The notes below the pieces were generated by a model. It did no database searches. It was given only the letters and a program-made list of their open reading frames with translations, and was not told the DNA's origin. The position numbers were made by a program, and so were the translations under genes. 64,000 bases of DNA, from positions 712,023 through 776,022 of the forward strand of contig CAUYUJ010017793.1 of NCBI GenBank assembly GCA_963575745.1, in the 5' to 3' direction. The stretch is from Prorocentrum cordatum. Its lineage: Eukaryota > Sar > Dinophyceae > Prorocentrales > Prorocentraceae. Of this stretch, positions 11,161 through 23,559 are shown piece after piece (within the stretch, counting starts at the first letter, position 1; each line of letters starts with the position of its first letter).

Positions 11161-11700
11161 ACATCCTCGAAGGTCCCGAAGTCCACAAGGAACCAAAAAA
11201 ACATGGGAAAACGTTATTCCTCGATCCTGGATCATCCTTCTCCGTCTGCGTCCTTGAGGACGCCTCGCAGAAGGGGCGACACCGGGCCCGGGGCAAAAGA
11301 GCTGGGCGTGGCGGCGACGTCGGGCATGGGTCACAACAGGCACGTGTCCAGCTGCACCTCGCGCCGGGCCAGGACCCCTGAGGCCCCTCACCTCCTCCCG
11401 CTCCCCCTTCCACCCGCTCACACTGAGGAGGAGAATCAAGGATCGAGGATCGAGGAGCACAGGTTGTCTTTTAAGTCTTTGGCCCTTTTTACAGCTGAGC
11501 TCTCTGAGGCGTCCGAGGACCACAACCTCCAGGGACCTCCAGGATCCTCTGGAGACACCCAGGAACCCCTGAATGAAGAGGAGGAGGAGGCGAAGGCGGA
11601 AACCCTCTTGACCATCCATTGTTCGCTCCGAACTACCCTTTCCGCTCCCCATTCGCTTCCCGCCTCCACCCCCTTCACCTCACCCTCCTCCCCGCACCCC
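11161..11700. other. Spacer between TCC arrays, no gene recognised
   Basis: A plus frame is open from 11203 through the next array, but the non-repeat part shows no domain. GGATCGAGGATCGAGGA-type short duplicates occur near 11440. Confidence 0.4.
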
Positions 11701-11831
11701 TTGACTCGCCTCCTCCTCCTCCTCCTCCTCTTCCTCCTCCTTTTCCTCCTCCTCCTCCTCCTCCTCTTCCTCCTCCTGCTCCCCATGATCCTCCTGCTCC
11801 TCCTCCTACTGCTCCTCCAAATCCTCCACCT

Positions 11832-11885
<54 letters not shown>

Positions 11886-12135
11886 CCTCTCATCATCATC
11901 CCTCCTCCTCTCTCATCCTCCTCCTCCTCCTCCTCCTCCTCCTCCTCCTCCTCCTCCTCGTCCTCCTCCTCCTCCTCTTCCTCCTCCTCCCTTCTCTCCT
12001 CCTCCTCCTCCTCCTCCTCCTCCTCCTCCTCCTCTCCTCCTCGCCTCCTCCTCCTCTCCTCCTCCTCCTCCTCCCCAACCCTCGCTCCTCCTCCTCCACC
12101 TCCTCCTCCTCCTCCTCCTCCTCCTCCTCCTCCGC
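11701..12135. repeat. TCC / CTGCTC triplet array
   Basis: Nearly pure TCC triplets with a CTCCTG hexamer block at about 11830-11890. Long Leu, Pro and Ser open frames are by-products. Confidence 0.95.
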
Positions 12136-14700
12136 TTCCGCTAGAGCAAATGCTGCAACCATAAATTTGTTGCAGATGGCTGAGCTCCCAGCGCCTGGGA
12201 CCGAACTCGGCGCATGCCTTGGGGCATACGGCTCATAGCGCATGGCGCAACAACGCCAAGGCTTCATCCGGACTCCCATTCCTATAGAGAGGCGATCGCT
12301 GGGAAACCGAATGCCCCTCAACATACTGCAAAGTATCCACTGAATGCATCATCAAATCCTCCCATGTCGAAGGGCGGGTACATATCGGCATTGATAAAAC
12401 TACGAAGACCGCCGTGACGGCAGTCAATGCTGCTGGAGTGGTTGCACTGATAGTCGGGCTCGTGAAGCAAGCTAGCAGCCATTTTGTGGGTGTGGGCCTC
12501 CGAGTGGCCGCCGTGAGTCGAATTTGTCGCGGTCGCAATCAAGGTTGTCGCAGCTGAAGATGTGGAAGATTGGTAGACGAGCGGGCGGGCATATCACGCC
12601 AAGGGGCCGCAATGGCACGCAAGCTGGCGGTCGTACTATATACAGGAGGCGCCAGTGTATCCCAATTGGTAGTCTTTCCGAAATCCACGCACATACACAC
12701 AAACAAGCTCACCCGGATGCCTCACACTCCAAGGCCAAACGTACTGCTGATCATGATAAAGCTACTCCAGCAAGCGGCTTGCCCGTTAGCGTGAGGTTGT
12801 CCCTCCCCTGCCAGTATGAAAACAAGGCGACTCCAACGGACACCGAGCGCCAGTCGAGCTGGTGATCGCTGGTCGCGGAGTGACCGAACTGGCCGTCCAT
12901 ATGGTGTTGATAGCTGAAGATGTCGCCAAATTGGTAGTCGACCTAGTGGTCGTCTGCTACCGCGCTATGCAGCTGTTGACACGCATGCGTGCACAGTTGA
13001 CAATACTAACTCACTATTGAAGGAGTTTGCTGCGCCATCCGCCGAGCCTTCAAAACCACTGCTGCATATTTCTGCCGCGAGATTATATTTTGAGCGTGAC
13101 CTCCGTCGGTCGAATACATCATTTGCATGACCTTGGTTTGCCTTCGGCGCGTTTGGCGCTGAATTCAATTCTAGTAGTCCGTCCTTCGCGTTTGTCGTCG
13201 GACTGGAGGCGCACCAAAACGCGGGATTGCGGCGGAGGCAGAAACTGAACTAGGTGCGGCGGCCCAGGATACCGATGGGATCGTCCCAGACGGGGACGCC
13301 CTGGACGCACTAGGGCCAGCGACAAGTGGGAGTCGCCATGGCTGCGGGCGAAGGGTGCGCCGGCGGGGAGAATCCAGAGGGTGCAGTCGGTAATCAAGGT
13401 CAGGGGGAGATGTAGTGCGGGACGCGTGTAATTACCTACACATACTTACTTACATGCACATTCGCACAGGCAAACATATCCGCCGACCCTTCAAAGTGTA
13501 TGAGACGCTTTTCCGTTTTCGTCATCGTCGTCAGTCCCAATGAAATTGAGAGACAAGGGAAAAGAACGTCGTGGTTGAGTCGATTCCCTTCCCTTTCTAC
13601 CTTTCCGGCCAAGGGGGGAGCGGCGGGGGAGGTGGGGAAAGGAAGAGGGTCCCAGGTCAAAATACCCAACCCCCAGGGCCTGGCGGCTCCTAGGGGTCGG
13701 GGGGGTTGTCCCGGGTCTGAAAACCACCGGAAAGGGTCCCGGGGGTCGCCAGCGGCGACGCAACGGCGGCGGCTGGGGCGGCAAATCTAACAGCGACTGG
13801 GGGCGACAACGACAGCCGTCGCAACTGTGCTGGCAGTCGCAAGGAGACTGCACACTGCTGAAGGGGGCGGCGTCTACAAACGGCACCTTGCCAGCGCTGG
13901 GGCTGCTGTCGTCGCAGTCGCGCTCGTTCTTGACTATGCAGCAGACCAGAGCTCCTGAACCCCTCTGCTTCCCTGGGCGATTTGTTCGGCGCAAGCTGGG
14001 AGGGGGTCGCCTTGCCCACGAACGAACTGGCGTCGGGCAGACCCTGGCTCGACGGCCGCCAACAATTCAGAGGGGGCATTTGGGCAGGAAGCAAGCGGAT
14101 CCTGAGGGACACGGGTCTTGGACCCCAGAGGTTCCCCCGGAATCACCTCGTTATCCTGAATCGTTTTCTGAAGATCTTGGGCATCGCCGACGGCCCTTGG
14201 GCCCGAAAGCGGCCGGAAAAACTTAGAACCCATTTCCCTCAAGACCCGTTTTCATGGCGATGCGCACGCCAGCCACGCCAATACACTTCAACCGGCAAGG
14301 GGCCACACTCGCCCGCCAGGGCACCTGCGGGCGCTCGAACCGCGTGGGGAGCGCAGGGGAATAGAAAAGAGGCGTGAACCACGGAGACCGCAACTGAGCA
14401 GAAAAAAACGAGGACGTGGCAGGGACCGGGATGGGGACGGTAGCGGGAACTGCACGGACACAGGGGGAATGGGGACTGTGGGCTGAGGACGACAACATGG
14501 GCAGGGACAGGGGACGGGGGGTGGGACGGGGAGAGGGACAGGGAGCGAGGAACGGGGAAGGGGAAGGGGTTCTCGCTCCCCCCCCCCTGATCTCGTTCGG
14601 TTTTGTCCGCGTTTCTCGTTCGCCCTCCCCGAACGTGGCATGCGAACGAACCTCCGTCACTCGGTCGGCCGACACCGTGCGTGTCTTAAACTCTGAGAAG
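12136..14700. other. Long stretch with no gene recognised
   Basis: Frames up to about 165 codons exist on both strands (for example 13491-13994 minus), but none shows a domain, a signal peptide or a recognisable family. GCTGAAGATGT followed by GGTAGWCGA-like words recurs near 12550 and 12915, hinting at an old duplication. 14360-14580 is A/G-rich simple sequence (GGGACAGGG words). Confidence 0.5.
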
Positions 14701-16560
14701 AGAAAGACGAGGGGGAGGAGGGAGAGGGGGAAGGGGAGGAGGGAGGGGGACTAGAATTGCAGGTGGCAGTGGTGAAATGAAAGAAACATGGCGGCAATGG
14801 TTACGTGAGAGATAGCAGAGCGGCGGCCTTTTCCCTCTCAACACTATACAGGTTCGCGGGCCTGCTGTGGGCCAGGCGGCAGCGGACCCCTTCTATTCGA
14901 GTCGGGGCTACTGGGCAGTGGAGAGTGTCCCTCCGCAGCACATCGGCCACAGAGGGCCACCCGCAATGAGGTGCTAGAGCACCCACAGCGAGGCCTCAGC
15001 GCAGGGCGCTCGGCGCAACTCCCCCATGGCTCAGGAGCCTTAGCCCGAACGGAATAGTGTGAACCCTGGGCACCCTGCCGACTCGCTTGTGGTCAGCCAG
15101 TACGCGACATGAGCCGAACTGACTCTGACCAGGGTTGTGGGTCGCAACGACCCTCCACCGCCAGGAGAGTCAGGGACAGGCTCTTCGCCCATTGCGACCG
15201 GTCGATGTCGCCTCGCAGCCAGGAGCGTTTGCTCGTGGGGGCCTGGCACAGATTGCGCCTAGCGTGCGCTCGAGCCGCAGCACCGATCGCGTCTTCCAGC
15301 CAGGTTCGGTCCCTGGCTTTTTTTCTGGCACGCTGCTGATGTGGCCGCTCGCCTTCGGCACTCTTTTGTTAGTAGGTGCCGGCGGACGTAGCTGGCCATT
15401 GCGTCGCTCGCGAAGCTGCGTAGCTGGAGAGCACCCGCGCGTTTTGTGTCGCGTGCGCGTAGACGCAGCTCGTCCAGCTGTTTGCTGCAGTCCGCCTGCA
15501 GCTGCTAAAGCTTACCTGTCACAGCTGTTGACTGGCCCGCGCGTTGGTCTGGTGACTGTTGAGCGGCACCGACGCGGCGCGTGCTGCCTGGAGGCGGCCA
15601 ACAGCAGCGCAGCGTCGCTGGCGCCTACCTCGGCCGTTCGCAGCTGCCCCGTTGTCGGCAGTACAGCGTGGCCTACGTGCCAGACCACCGCGATGCATGC
15701 CGGTTGGTCCGCATAAGGAAGCGCGGCTGGCGATGCAGCACTGACCTCTGCGGCGGCGTGCTGTGGCGCTGGCACCTCGCAACGAAGGCGGCGCCGAGGT
15801 GCCAAAGCTGGGCACGCACGCATCGCACCAGTCGGGTGGCTGGAGCGCCGCGCTTGCCTGGTCTTCGCGATGAACACGCTCACGTCGTTGCCCGCGTGGC
15901 GCCAGTCTCCTGCGAGACAAGAAAGCCCTTGCAATTGACGGAGAGGCTGAACAGTCACTGATGGCACGGCACGGCTTCTCGATGGCAATCGTGCCGAGCG
16001 GGATCGGAGAGGAGCGCGCGGTCGGGTCATCCTCGCGGTGTTTGTCGCAGCTCAGTCGCCAAGAGTGCCCTGCTGCTGGCACATCGGACTCAAACATACC
16101 CAAGCCCACCGGCACGAGGCGGCGGCTGTCAAGGCACACGTGCACGTATGCTGCACAGCGCGTTCAGGAGGACAGGGAGGGCGCTATGACCAACGGAGGC
16201 ACAAGCCCTTCCCGTCGATCCGTTGCGGACTTGGCGGGGTTCGCGCTGCTGGCAGCCACGCGAGGGGAGCTGGTTCGGCCAGCGGTCCTTGCTGGAAACA
16301 CAGGGTCACGACCAGCCATGACGACCGCGTGGTTCTGCGTGTCGCTGTCAGGATCAGGACGGTGAGCCTGGTGGCTGACGTCATATGTTTAGCGACTCTG
16401 GGCGCGACCTCGCCGGCGGCGCCCTGGGACAGGCACTGCCGCGCGCGCGCGGGCGCGCTCGCGTGCAACTGACCGCGCGAGGGTGCTGTCGTGATGTAGC
16501 ACAGACAGTGCGCAGGTCCTCCTCCCTCCTCTTCACCATCCCTGCACAAAGAAAAGGGGG
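14701..16560. other. No gene recognised; unassigned minus open frames
   Basis: The longest frames are 15519-16145 minus (208 codons) and 15512-16030 minus. They overlap in different frames and are Arg/Ala/Ser-rich with no motif I recognise. GC-rich background alone could give frames this long, so I leave them uncalled. Confidence 0.4.
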
Positions 16561-17417
16561 TGTGGAACAGGGAGGAAACATGTTTGGGTAGGGGCTAGTT
16601 CTGGCCAGGATGGGGCAAGTGGCTTGATTTACGGCCCCCTGGGCCGTATCTTCTCGACGGGACAAGTGAAACATCCTGCTGGATGGATTCACGTCTCGTT
16701 TGAAGCACCCGCCTCAACACGCCCGTAAGTATCCCCCAAAGAATGTTACCATACTCCTTTTCGGAAAAACGACACGTGTGTGTGCTGTGCTGGGTCGTGA
16801 CACTCGCGCAGAGGTGAAACAAGGCGACAGGCTTGCATCGACGGGCAACAGCAAAATGGACGCGCAATTGACAAAGTTTTTTGCAAACGGACACATGGAA
16901 AAGAAACAAAAAAAAAAAAAAAAATGAGACAAGCACGACGACGACAAATCCCACCAGCCCTCTGGGCAGGTGTACTTTAGGGTGCCGCCTCTTTCAAAAC
17001 AATACCTTCTTCATCGTTCCTCTCTGCCCGTGGTCATGGGATCCCCTCCACGATGCTCCCAGGGACTATTCCGACATGGTCAACGGTAGTCCAGTACAGC
17101 ATTCAACATGGCCCAACACGGTCCACATTTTGCAACACTCTGTGACAACCAGGGAGAAAAACAATTACCAGACTGCGAAGCAATCGACGCGCCAAATGCG
17201 GGCCAACTGCGGGCTGCGCAAAACGAGCGTTGAGCATGCAAACGCAAGCAGATGGGAGACGTCCGTTACGCTTCACGGGCGCGCCAAATGCGAGCCAATT
17301 AACCGATAATCGATCTCGGTGGCCTCATACGAATGACAGCGGTACGGATACGTACGTATATAATATAGACACATATAGAAATACGGAAACACCTATAGAT
17401 ATATGGAAACGTATATA
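16561..17417. other. Spacer with a poly(A) run, no gene
   Basis: A run of 17 A follows AAAAGAAAC near 16907-16923, which could mark the end of a retroposed copy, but no coding remnant is readable upstream. The remainder to the TA array shows nothing. Confidence 0.4.
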
Positions 17418-17426
17418 TAGGCGCAT

Positions 17427-17483
<57 letters not shown>
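17418..17483. repeat. TA dinucleotide array
   Basis: TA repeats starting near 17428 with short imperfect ATATAG flanks. Confidence 0.9.
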
Positions 17484-17486
<3 letters not shown>

Positions 17487-17599
17487 ACTATATATATATG
17501 GTTGGATACATATGCGTAACCATATATACATTTAAAAATTCGCCGGCCCAACGGGCCAGAGGCGTGCTAAGATCTCCGGTAACTGGTTAACAATTCTCT

Positions 17600-19110
17600 A
17601 GTTCGCGCGCGCGGGGCGGCCCCTGGGGGTCCCCGGACGAAAAGTACCCCGGGCGAGTCCCGGCTGATCCCCGGGCGACTCCACCAGAGCGCTCCATGAG
17701 CGCACCAACAGGGCTCCGAGACGTCCCCGAGAGCCCCAAGAAAGGCCAAGAGGCCCCCAAGAGGCCCCCAAGATGGTACACGAGGGGTCCGACATGCCAC
17801 AAGATCGCTCCAAGACGCCCAAGATAGCCCCCAGACGCCCCAAGAGGCCTCCAAGAGCACTCCCAAGAGGGCCCCAGGAGGCAAAATTCATTGCTTTTCC
17901 TAGGTTTTTGAAAGATTTTGGAGCTTCCACCTTTTCGGCTTCCCGACGCCCCAAGACGGCCCAAGAGGCCCCCAAGATCGCCCCAAGAGGGCCCAAGAGG
18001 CCCCCAAGAGGGCCCCAAGATGGCCCAAGAGGGCTCGAAGACGGCCCAAGAAGCCTCCAAGACGGTCCAAAAGGGCCCCAAGAACGCCCCCAAAGGGGCC
18101 CCAGAGAGGGAACACGAAACAACATTTCGAGCCCTCGGCCCTAAGAAGCCCCCACGAGGCCACAAGAGGCCCCTAAGAGGCCCCAAGAGGCCCCCACGAG
18201 GCCCTCAGGAGGCCCCCAAGAGTCCCCCAAGCGGCCCCAGGAGGCCCCCCAAATGTCCCCCCGAGCACGCGAGCAAGTGCAAGCGATGCTACAATGTGCT
18301 CTCCTTTCGGTAGACTCCCAACGGGGCCCCTACAGACTTGCAACAAGCGTCAAGAACCTGCCCAAAAAGCACTGCCCAGGAGCGTTCACAAGTGCCGCGA
18401 AGAAGCCCTCCTTACGCGGGAAAGCCCGGAAAGCCGGGTGGGGTGAGCTGTTCTTCTCACCACCGCGCCCTCTCACACAATGGCTTCCGCACGCCGCCCA
18501 GAGCGCGACGTTCGGCTCATGCCCCCAGAACGCTCCAGGAGCGCGCCAAAACGGCACCGGAACGCCCCCGAAACAATCCAAGCGGCCTCAAGTCGCCGAA
18601 CAATCGTTCCAAATCGCCCAAGATGACCTCAAAATTGCCGTCGAGGCCGCCAAGAAGCCCCAAGAGAGCCTCAAGAGGCCCTCCAAGACGGCCATTACAA
18701 TCAAAAATCGTCCCATTCCCAGAGGAACATGTACACTTCCCGCATGAACGGCGTTTCGAGTTTCACAGCGCCTCAGACTACGCAAATAGCCCCCAACATC
18801 GCCCCGAGACAGCCCAACAATCCGCTAAAATCGGCCCAAGACGGCCCAAGATAACCCCAAGACGGCACAAGAGAGCACCAAGACCGCCCAAGAGGCGCCC
18901 AAAGGGGGATTCTGCCCCTAGGAGCACCTCAGAAGCCACCAACATCCCGCCAATAAGTCCCCCAAGACGCCCCAAGAACCACCCAAGAAGCCCAACAAGA
19001 AGCCCCAACGACCCCCAAACGGCCCTTACGGGGCCTCAAGAGGCTTCAACACTGCCTCCAAGAGGTTCCCGAGACGCCTGGCAAAAGAACCCCCAAAGCG
19101 CCGCATTGAC
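17600..19110. repeat. CCCAAGA-type minisatellite, copy A
   Basis: GCCCCCAAGAGGCCC, CCAAGACGGCCC and variants repeat with a 9-15 bp step on the plus strand. Non-repeat islands are embedded, for example AAAATTCATTGCTTTTCCTA at 17883 and a block near 18105-18125 that recurs as reverse complement at about 24640. A 200-bp unrelated insert sits at about 18270-18480. Long Pro/Arg/Lys frames are by-products. Confidence 0.85.
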
Positions 19111-19165
19111 ACCAGGCCCTCGGGCAAACGGCAGACATGAGACTGTATGGGCCGGCGGAATGAGC

Positions 19166-19177
19166 GAAGCGATTAAA

Positions 19178-19209
<32 letters not shown>

Positions 19210-19222
19210 TAATATATATATA
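19166..19222. repeat. TA dinucleotide array
   Basis: An imperfect TA run ends in TAATAAAAAAAATC directly in front of composite module 1. Confidence 0.85.
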
Positions 19223-19379
19223 ATAAAAAAAATCCCGGCAAAGCAACCTAACAGCGATGTGTAGAAGCATATATGGAAACATTCCCCTTAAGATCCAGAT
19301 GAGAATCCAGTTGTAGAATTCTCCTGTTCTCGCAGTCGCAGTCGCATTCGCGATGACAGTCGCAGTGGCAACGGCAGTC

Positions 19380-20404
19380 ACAGTCACAGCCTCAGCCTCA
19401 GCCTGCCTCAGTATCAGCCTGCCTCAGCCTCAGCCTCAGCCTGCCTCAGCCTCAGCCTCAGCCTGCTTCAGCCTCAGCCTCAGCCACAGCCTGCCTTCAG
19501 CCTCGGCCTCAGCCTCAGCCTGCCTCAGCCTCAGCCTCAGCCTCAGCCTCAGCCTGCCTCTCAGCCTCAGCCTCAGCCTCAGCCTCAGCCTCAGCCTCAG
19601 CCTCAGCCTCAGCCTGCCTCAGCCTCAGCCCTCAGCCTCAGCCTCAACCTCAGCATCAGCCTGCCTCAGCCTCAGCATCAGCCTGCCTCGGCCTCAGCCT
19701 CAGCCTGCTTCAGCCTCAGCCTCAGTCTGCCTTCAGCCTCGGCCTCAGCCTCAGCCAGCCTCAGCCTCAGCCTGCATCAGCCTCAGCCTCAGCCTCAGCC
19801 TGCCTCAGCCTCAGCCTGCCTCAGCGTCTGCCTCAGCCTCAGCCTCAGCCTCAGCCACAGCCACAGCCTCAGCCTCAGCCTCAGCCTCAGCCTGCCTCAG
19901 CCTCAGCCTGCATCAGCCTCAGCCTCAGCCTGCCTCAGCTTCAGCCTCAGCCACAGCCTGCCTCAGCCTCAGCCTCACCCTGCCTCAGCGTCTGCCTCAG
20001 CCTGCCTCATCCTCAGCCTCAGCCTCAGCCTCAGCCTCAGCCTGCCTCAGCCTGCCTCAGCCTCAGCCTGCCTCAGCCTCAGCCTGCCTCAGCCTCAGCC
20101 TCAGTCTGCCTCAGTATCAGCTTGCCTAAGCCTCAGCCTCAGCCTGCCTCAGCCTCAGCCTCAGCCTGCTTCAGCTTCAGCCTCAACCTTAGCCTCAGCC
20201 TCAACCTTTTCCTCAGCCTCAGCCTCAGCCTGCATCAGCCTCAGCCTCAGCCTCAGCCTGCCTCAGCATCAGCTTGCCTCAGCGTGTGCCTCAGCCTGCT
20301 TCTCAGCCTCAGCCTCAACCTCAGCCTCAGCCTCAGCCTGCCTCAGCCTCAGCCTGCCTCAGCCTCAGCCTCAGCCTGCCTCAGCAGCAGCCTGCCTCAG
20401 CCTC
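19380..20404. repeat. CAGCCT hexamer array 1
   Basis: Blocks of CAGCCT end in TGCCT, TGCTT or TGCAT, giving higher-order groups of three to six hexamers. Ser/Leu/Pro/Gln frames over it are artefacts. Confidence 0.95.
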
Positions 20405-20415
20405 AGTTGGCTACG

Positions 20416-20845
20416 GGCATTCAAAATGTGGCCCGGGAATGGAGTTCTGGGAACTCGAAGAGCACGAAGTGGCCTACAGTTGGCTCCGGGCATTCAAAAT
20501 GTGGCCCGGGAATGGAGTTCTGGGAACTCGAAGAGCACGAAGTGGCCTACAGTTGGCTCCGGGCATTCAAAATGTGGCCCGGGAATGGAGTTCTGGGAAC
20601 TCGAAGACCACGAAGTGGCCTACAGTTGGCTCCGGGCATTCAAAATGTGGCCCGGGAATGGAGTTCTGGGAAGTCGAAGAGCACGAAGTGGCCTACAGTT
20701 GGCTCCGGGCATTCAAATGTGGCCCGGGAATGGAGTTCTGGGAGTCGAAGAGCACGAAGTGTGTGACTGTTGCATCCGGTTATTCAGAATGTGGCCTGGG
20801 AATGGGGTTCTGAGAGGTCGACGAGCACGAAGTGTGTGACTGTTG
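20416..20845. repeat. 73-bp tandem repeat array 1
   Basis: Six copies of a 73-bp unit begin GGCATTCAAAATGTGGCCC. Copies one to four are nearly identical, the fifth has small deletions and the sixth is divergent. Each unit carries the small palindrome GAGTTCTGGGAACTC. Confidence 0.9.
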
Positions 20846-21124
20846 GTGAAAAACGAGCCCGGCACAGGCCCGGCCGGCAACTTCCAACGCCTGCCCGGAC
20901 CCCCCTGTGGAGTGATCTGTGAGCTCTTTTGAGTCAACTAGAAACCTATCAGTCTACGCTGTTAGGTAAAAAAAAAAAAAAAAATATCCCGGCAAAGCAA
21001 CCTAACAGCGATGTGTAGGAGCATATCTGGAAACATCCCCCTTAAGATTCAGATGAGAATCCAGTTGTAGAGTTCTGCTGTTCTCGCAGTCGTAGTCGCA
21101 TTCGCGATAACAGTCGCAGTGGCA

Positions 21125-22790
21125 TGCATTAGCCTCAGCCTCAGCCTCAGCCTGCCTCAGCATCAGCCTCAGCCTCAGCTTCAGCCTGCCTCTGCCTCAG
21201 CCTCAGCCTGCTCCTGCATCAGCCTCAGTCTGCCTGCAGCCTCGGCCTCAGCCTCAGCCTGCCTCAGCCTGAGCCTGCCTCAGCCTCAGCCTCAGCCTCA
21301 GCCTGCTCAGCATCAGCCAGCCTCAGCCTCAGCCTCAGCCTCAGCCTCAGCCTCAGCCTCAGCCTCAGCCTGCTTCAGCCTCAGCCTCAGTCTGCCTTCA
21401 GCCTCGGCCTCAGCCTCAGGCTGCCTCAGCCTCAGCCTGCATCAGCCTCAGCCTCAGCCTCAGCCTGCCTCAGCATCAGCCTGCCTCAGCCTCAGCCTCA
21501 GCCTGCCTCAGCCTCAGCCTCAGCCTGCTTCAGCCTCAGCCTCAGTCTGCCTTCAGCCTCGGCCTCAGCCTCAGCCTGCCTCAGCCTCAGCCTGCATCAG
21601 CCTCAGCCTCAGCCTCAGCCTGCCTCAGCATCAGCCTGCCTCAGCCTCAGCCTCAGCCTGCCTCAGCCTCAGCCTCAGCCTGCTTCAGCCTCAGCCTCAG
21701 TCTGCCTTCAGCCTCGGCCTCAGCCTCAGCCTGCCTCAGCCTCAGCCTGCATCAGCCTCAGCCTCAGCCTCAGCCTGCCTCAGCATCAGCCTGCCTCAGC
21801 CTCAGCCTCAGCCTGCCTCAGCCTCAGCCTCAGGCCTTCAGCCTCGGCCTCAGCCTCAGCCTCAGCCTCAGCCTGCATCAGCCTCAGCCTCAGCCTCAGC
21901 CTGCCTCAGCTCAGCCAGCCTCAGCCTCAGCAGCCTCAGCCTCAGCCTCAGCCTGCTTCAGCCTCAGCCTCAGTCTGCCTTCAGCCTCGGCCTCAGCCTC
22001 AGCCTGCCTCAGCCTCAGCCTGCATCAGCCTCAGCCTCAGCCTCAGCCTGCCTCAGCATCAGCCTGCCTCAGCCTCAGCCTCAGCCTGCCTCAGCCTCAG
22101 CCTCAGCCTGCTTCAGCCTCAGCCTCAGTCTGCCTTCAGCCTCGGCCTCAGCCTCAGGCTGCCTCAGCCTCGGCCTGCATCAGCCTCAGCCTCAGCCTCA
22201 GCCTGCCTCAGCATCAGCCTGCCTCAGCCGCAGCCTCAGCCTGCCTCTGCCTCAGCCTCAGCCTCAATCTGCCTTCAGCCTCGGCTTCAGTCTCAGCCTG
22301 CCTCTGCCTCAGCCTGCATCAGCCTCAGCCTCAGCCTGCCTCAGCATCAGCCTGCCTGCCTCAGCCTCAGCCTCAGCCTGCCTCAGCCTCAGCCTCAGCC
22401 TGCTTCAGCCTCAGCCTCAGTCTGCCTTCAGCCTCGGCCTCAGCCTCAGCCTGCCTCAGCCTCAGCCTGCATCAGCCTCAGCCTCAGCCTGCCTCAGCAT
22501 CAGCCTGCCTCAGCCTCAGCCTCAGCCTGCCTCAGCCTCAGCCTCAGCCTCGGCCTGCTTCAGCCTCAGCCTCAATCTGCCTTCAGCCTCGGCTTCAGTC
22601 TCAGCCTGCCTCAGCCTCAGCCTGCATCAGCCTCAGCCTCAGCCTCAGCCTGCCTCAGCCTCAGCCTGCATCAGCCTCAGCCTGCTTCAGCCTCAGCCTC
22701 AGCCTGCATCAGCCTCAGCCTGAGTCTGCCTTCAGCTTCGGCCTCAGCCTCAGCCTGCCTCAGCCTGCCTCAGCCTCAGCATCAGCCTGC
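21125..22790. repeat. CAGCCT hexamer array 2
   Basis: Same hexamer as array 1 but longer, with a recurring super-unit of about 180-190 bp ending in CTGCCTTCAGCCTCGGCCTC (for example near 21410, 21550, 21710, 21975 and 22135). Confidence 0.95.
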
Positions 22791-22794
22791 CTCA

Positions 22795-23298
22795 GCATTC
22801 AAAATGTGGCCAGGGAATGGAATTCTGGGAACTCGAAGAACACGAAGTGGCCTACAGTTTGCTCCGGGCATTCAAAATCATACCCAGGAATGGAGTTCTG
22901 GGAAGTCCAAGAGCACGAAGTGGCCTACAGTTGGCTCCGGGCATCCAAAATGTGGCCCGGGAATGGAGTTCTGGGAACTCGAAGAGCACGAAGTGGCCTA
23001 CAGTTGGCTCCGGGCATCCAAAATGTGGCCCGGGAATGGAATTCTGGGAACTCGAAGAGCACGAAGTGTGTGACTGTTGCATCCGGCCCTCCAGAATGTG
23101 GCCCGGGAATGGAGTTCTGGGAACTCGAAGAGCACGAAGTGTGTGACTGTTGCATCCGGCCCTCCAGAATGTGGCCCGGGAATGGAGTTCTGGGAACTCG
23201 AAGAGCACGAAGTGTGTGACTGTTGCATTCGGCCCTCCAGAATGTGGCCTGGGAATGGAGTTCTGGGAAATCGAAGAGCACGAAGTGTGTGACTGTTG
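22795..23298. repeat. 73-bp tandem repeat array 2
   Basis: Seven copies of the unit described at 20416. The later copies share TGTGTGACTGTTGCATCCGG in place of TGGCCTACAGTTGGCTCCGG, as does the end of array 1. Confidence 0.9.
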
Positions 23299-23416
23299 GC
23301 GAAAAACGAGCCCGGCACCTGCCGCCCGGCAACTCCCAACGCCTGCCCGGACCCCCCTGTGGAGTGATCTGTGAGCTCTTTTGAGTCAACTAGAAACCTA
23401 TCAGTCTACGCTGTTA

Positions 23417-23419
<3 letters not shown>

Positions 23420-23497
<78 letters not shown>
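23420..23497. repeat. 78-nt poly(A) run
   Basis: An uninterrupted A run closes module 2. Module 1 has 17 A at the equivalent place (20968-20984). Confidence 0.95.
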
Positions 23498-23499
<2 letters not shown>

Positions 23500-23559
23500 C
23501 GACCCTACCTGGGAGTTGGAACACCTAGGAAAGCAGCATTAGTAAAAACAGTAACGCTA

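Larger units (their letters stand above)
19233..20984. mobile_element. Composite repeat module 1 (inverted ends, poly-A tail)
   Basis: The head starts CCCGGCAAAGCAACC and contains ACCTAACAGCG (19246-19256). The tail contains its exact reverse complement CGCTGTTAGGT (20957-20967), followed by 17 A. Between them lie a conserved head of about 130 bp, a CAGCCT array, a 73-bp repeat array and a conserved tail. The whole layout is repeated next door in module 2. No coding frame belongs to it. It may be a satellite macro-unit or a non-autonomous mobile element. The inverted ends point to a DNA element and the A-tail points to retroposition. Confidence 0.6.
20985..23497. mobile_element. Composite repeat module 2 (inverted ends, poly-A tail)
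   Basis: It starts immediately after the A-run of module 1 with the same head (ACCTAACAGCG at 21000-21010). It ends with CGCTGTTAGGT at 23409-23419 and a 78-A run. Head (about 21000-21125) and tail (about 23295-23419) are close copies of those of module 1, in the same order and orientation. The inner arrays are longer than in module 1. Confidence 0.6.

Noticed and set aside
17587-18186. Gly/Leu/Trp or Pro/Arg-rich frames in CCCAAGA satellites (also near 24.5 and 51-53 kb)
   Set aside because: Low-complexity products of a minisatellite with no conserved phase between copies.
19353-22723. Long Ser/Leu/Pro/Gln protein (up to 534 codons)
   Set aside because: It is a pure translation of the CAGCCT hexamer array, and six bases keep the phase open automatically.
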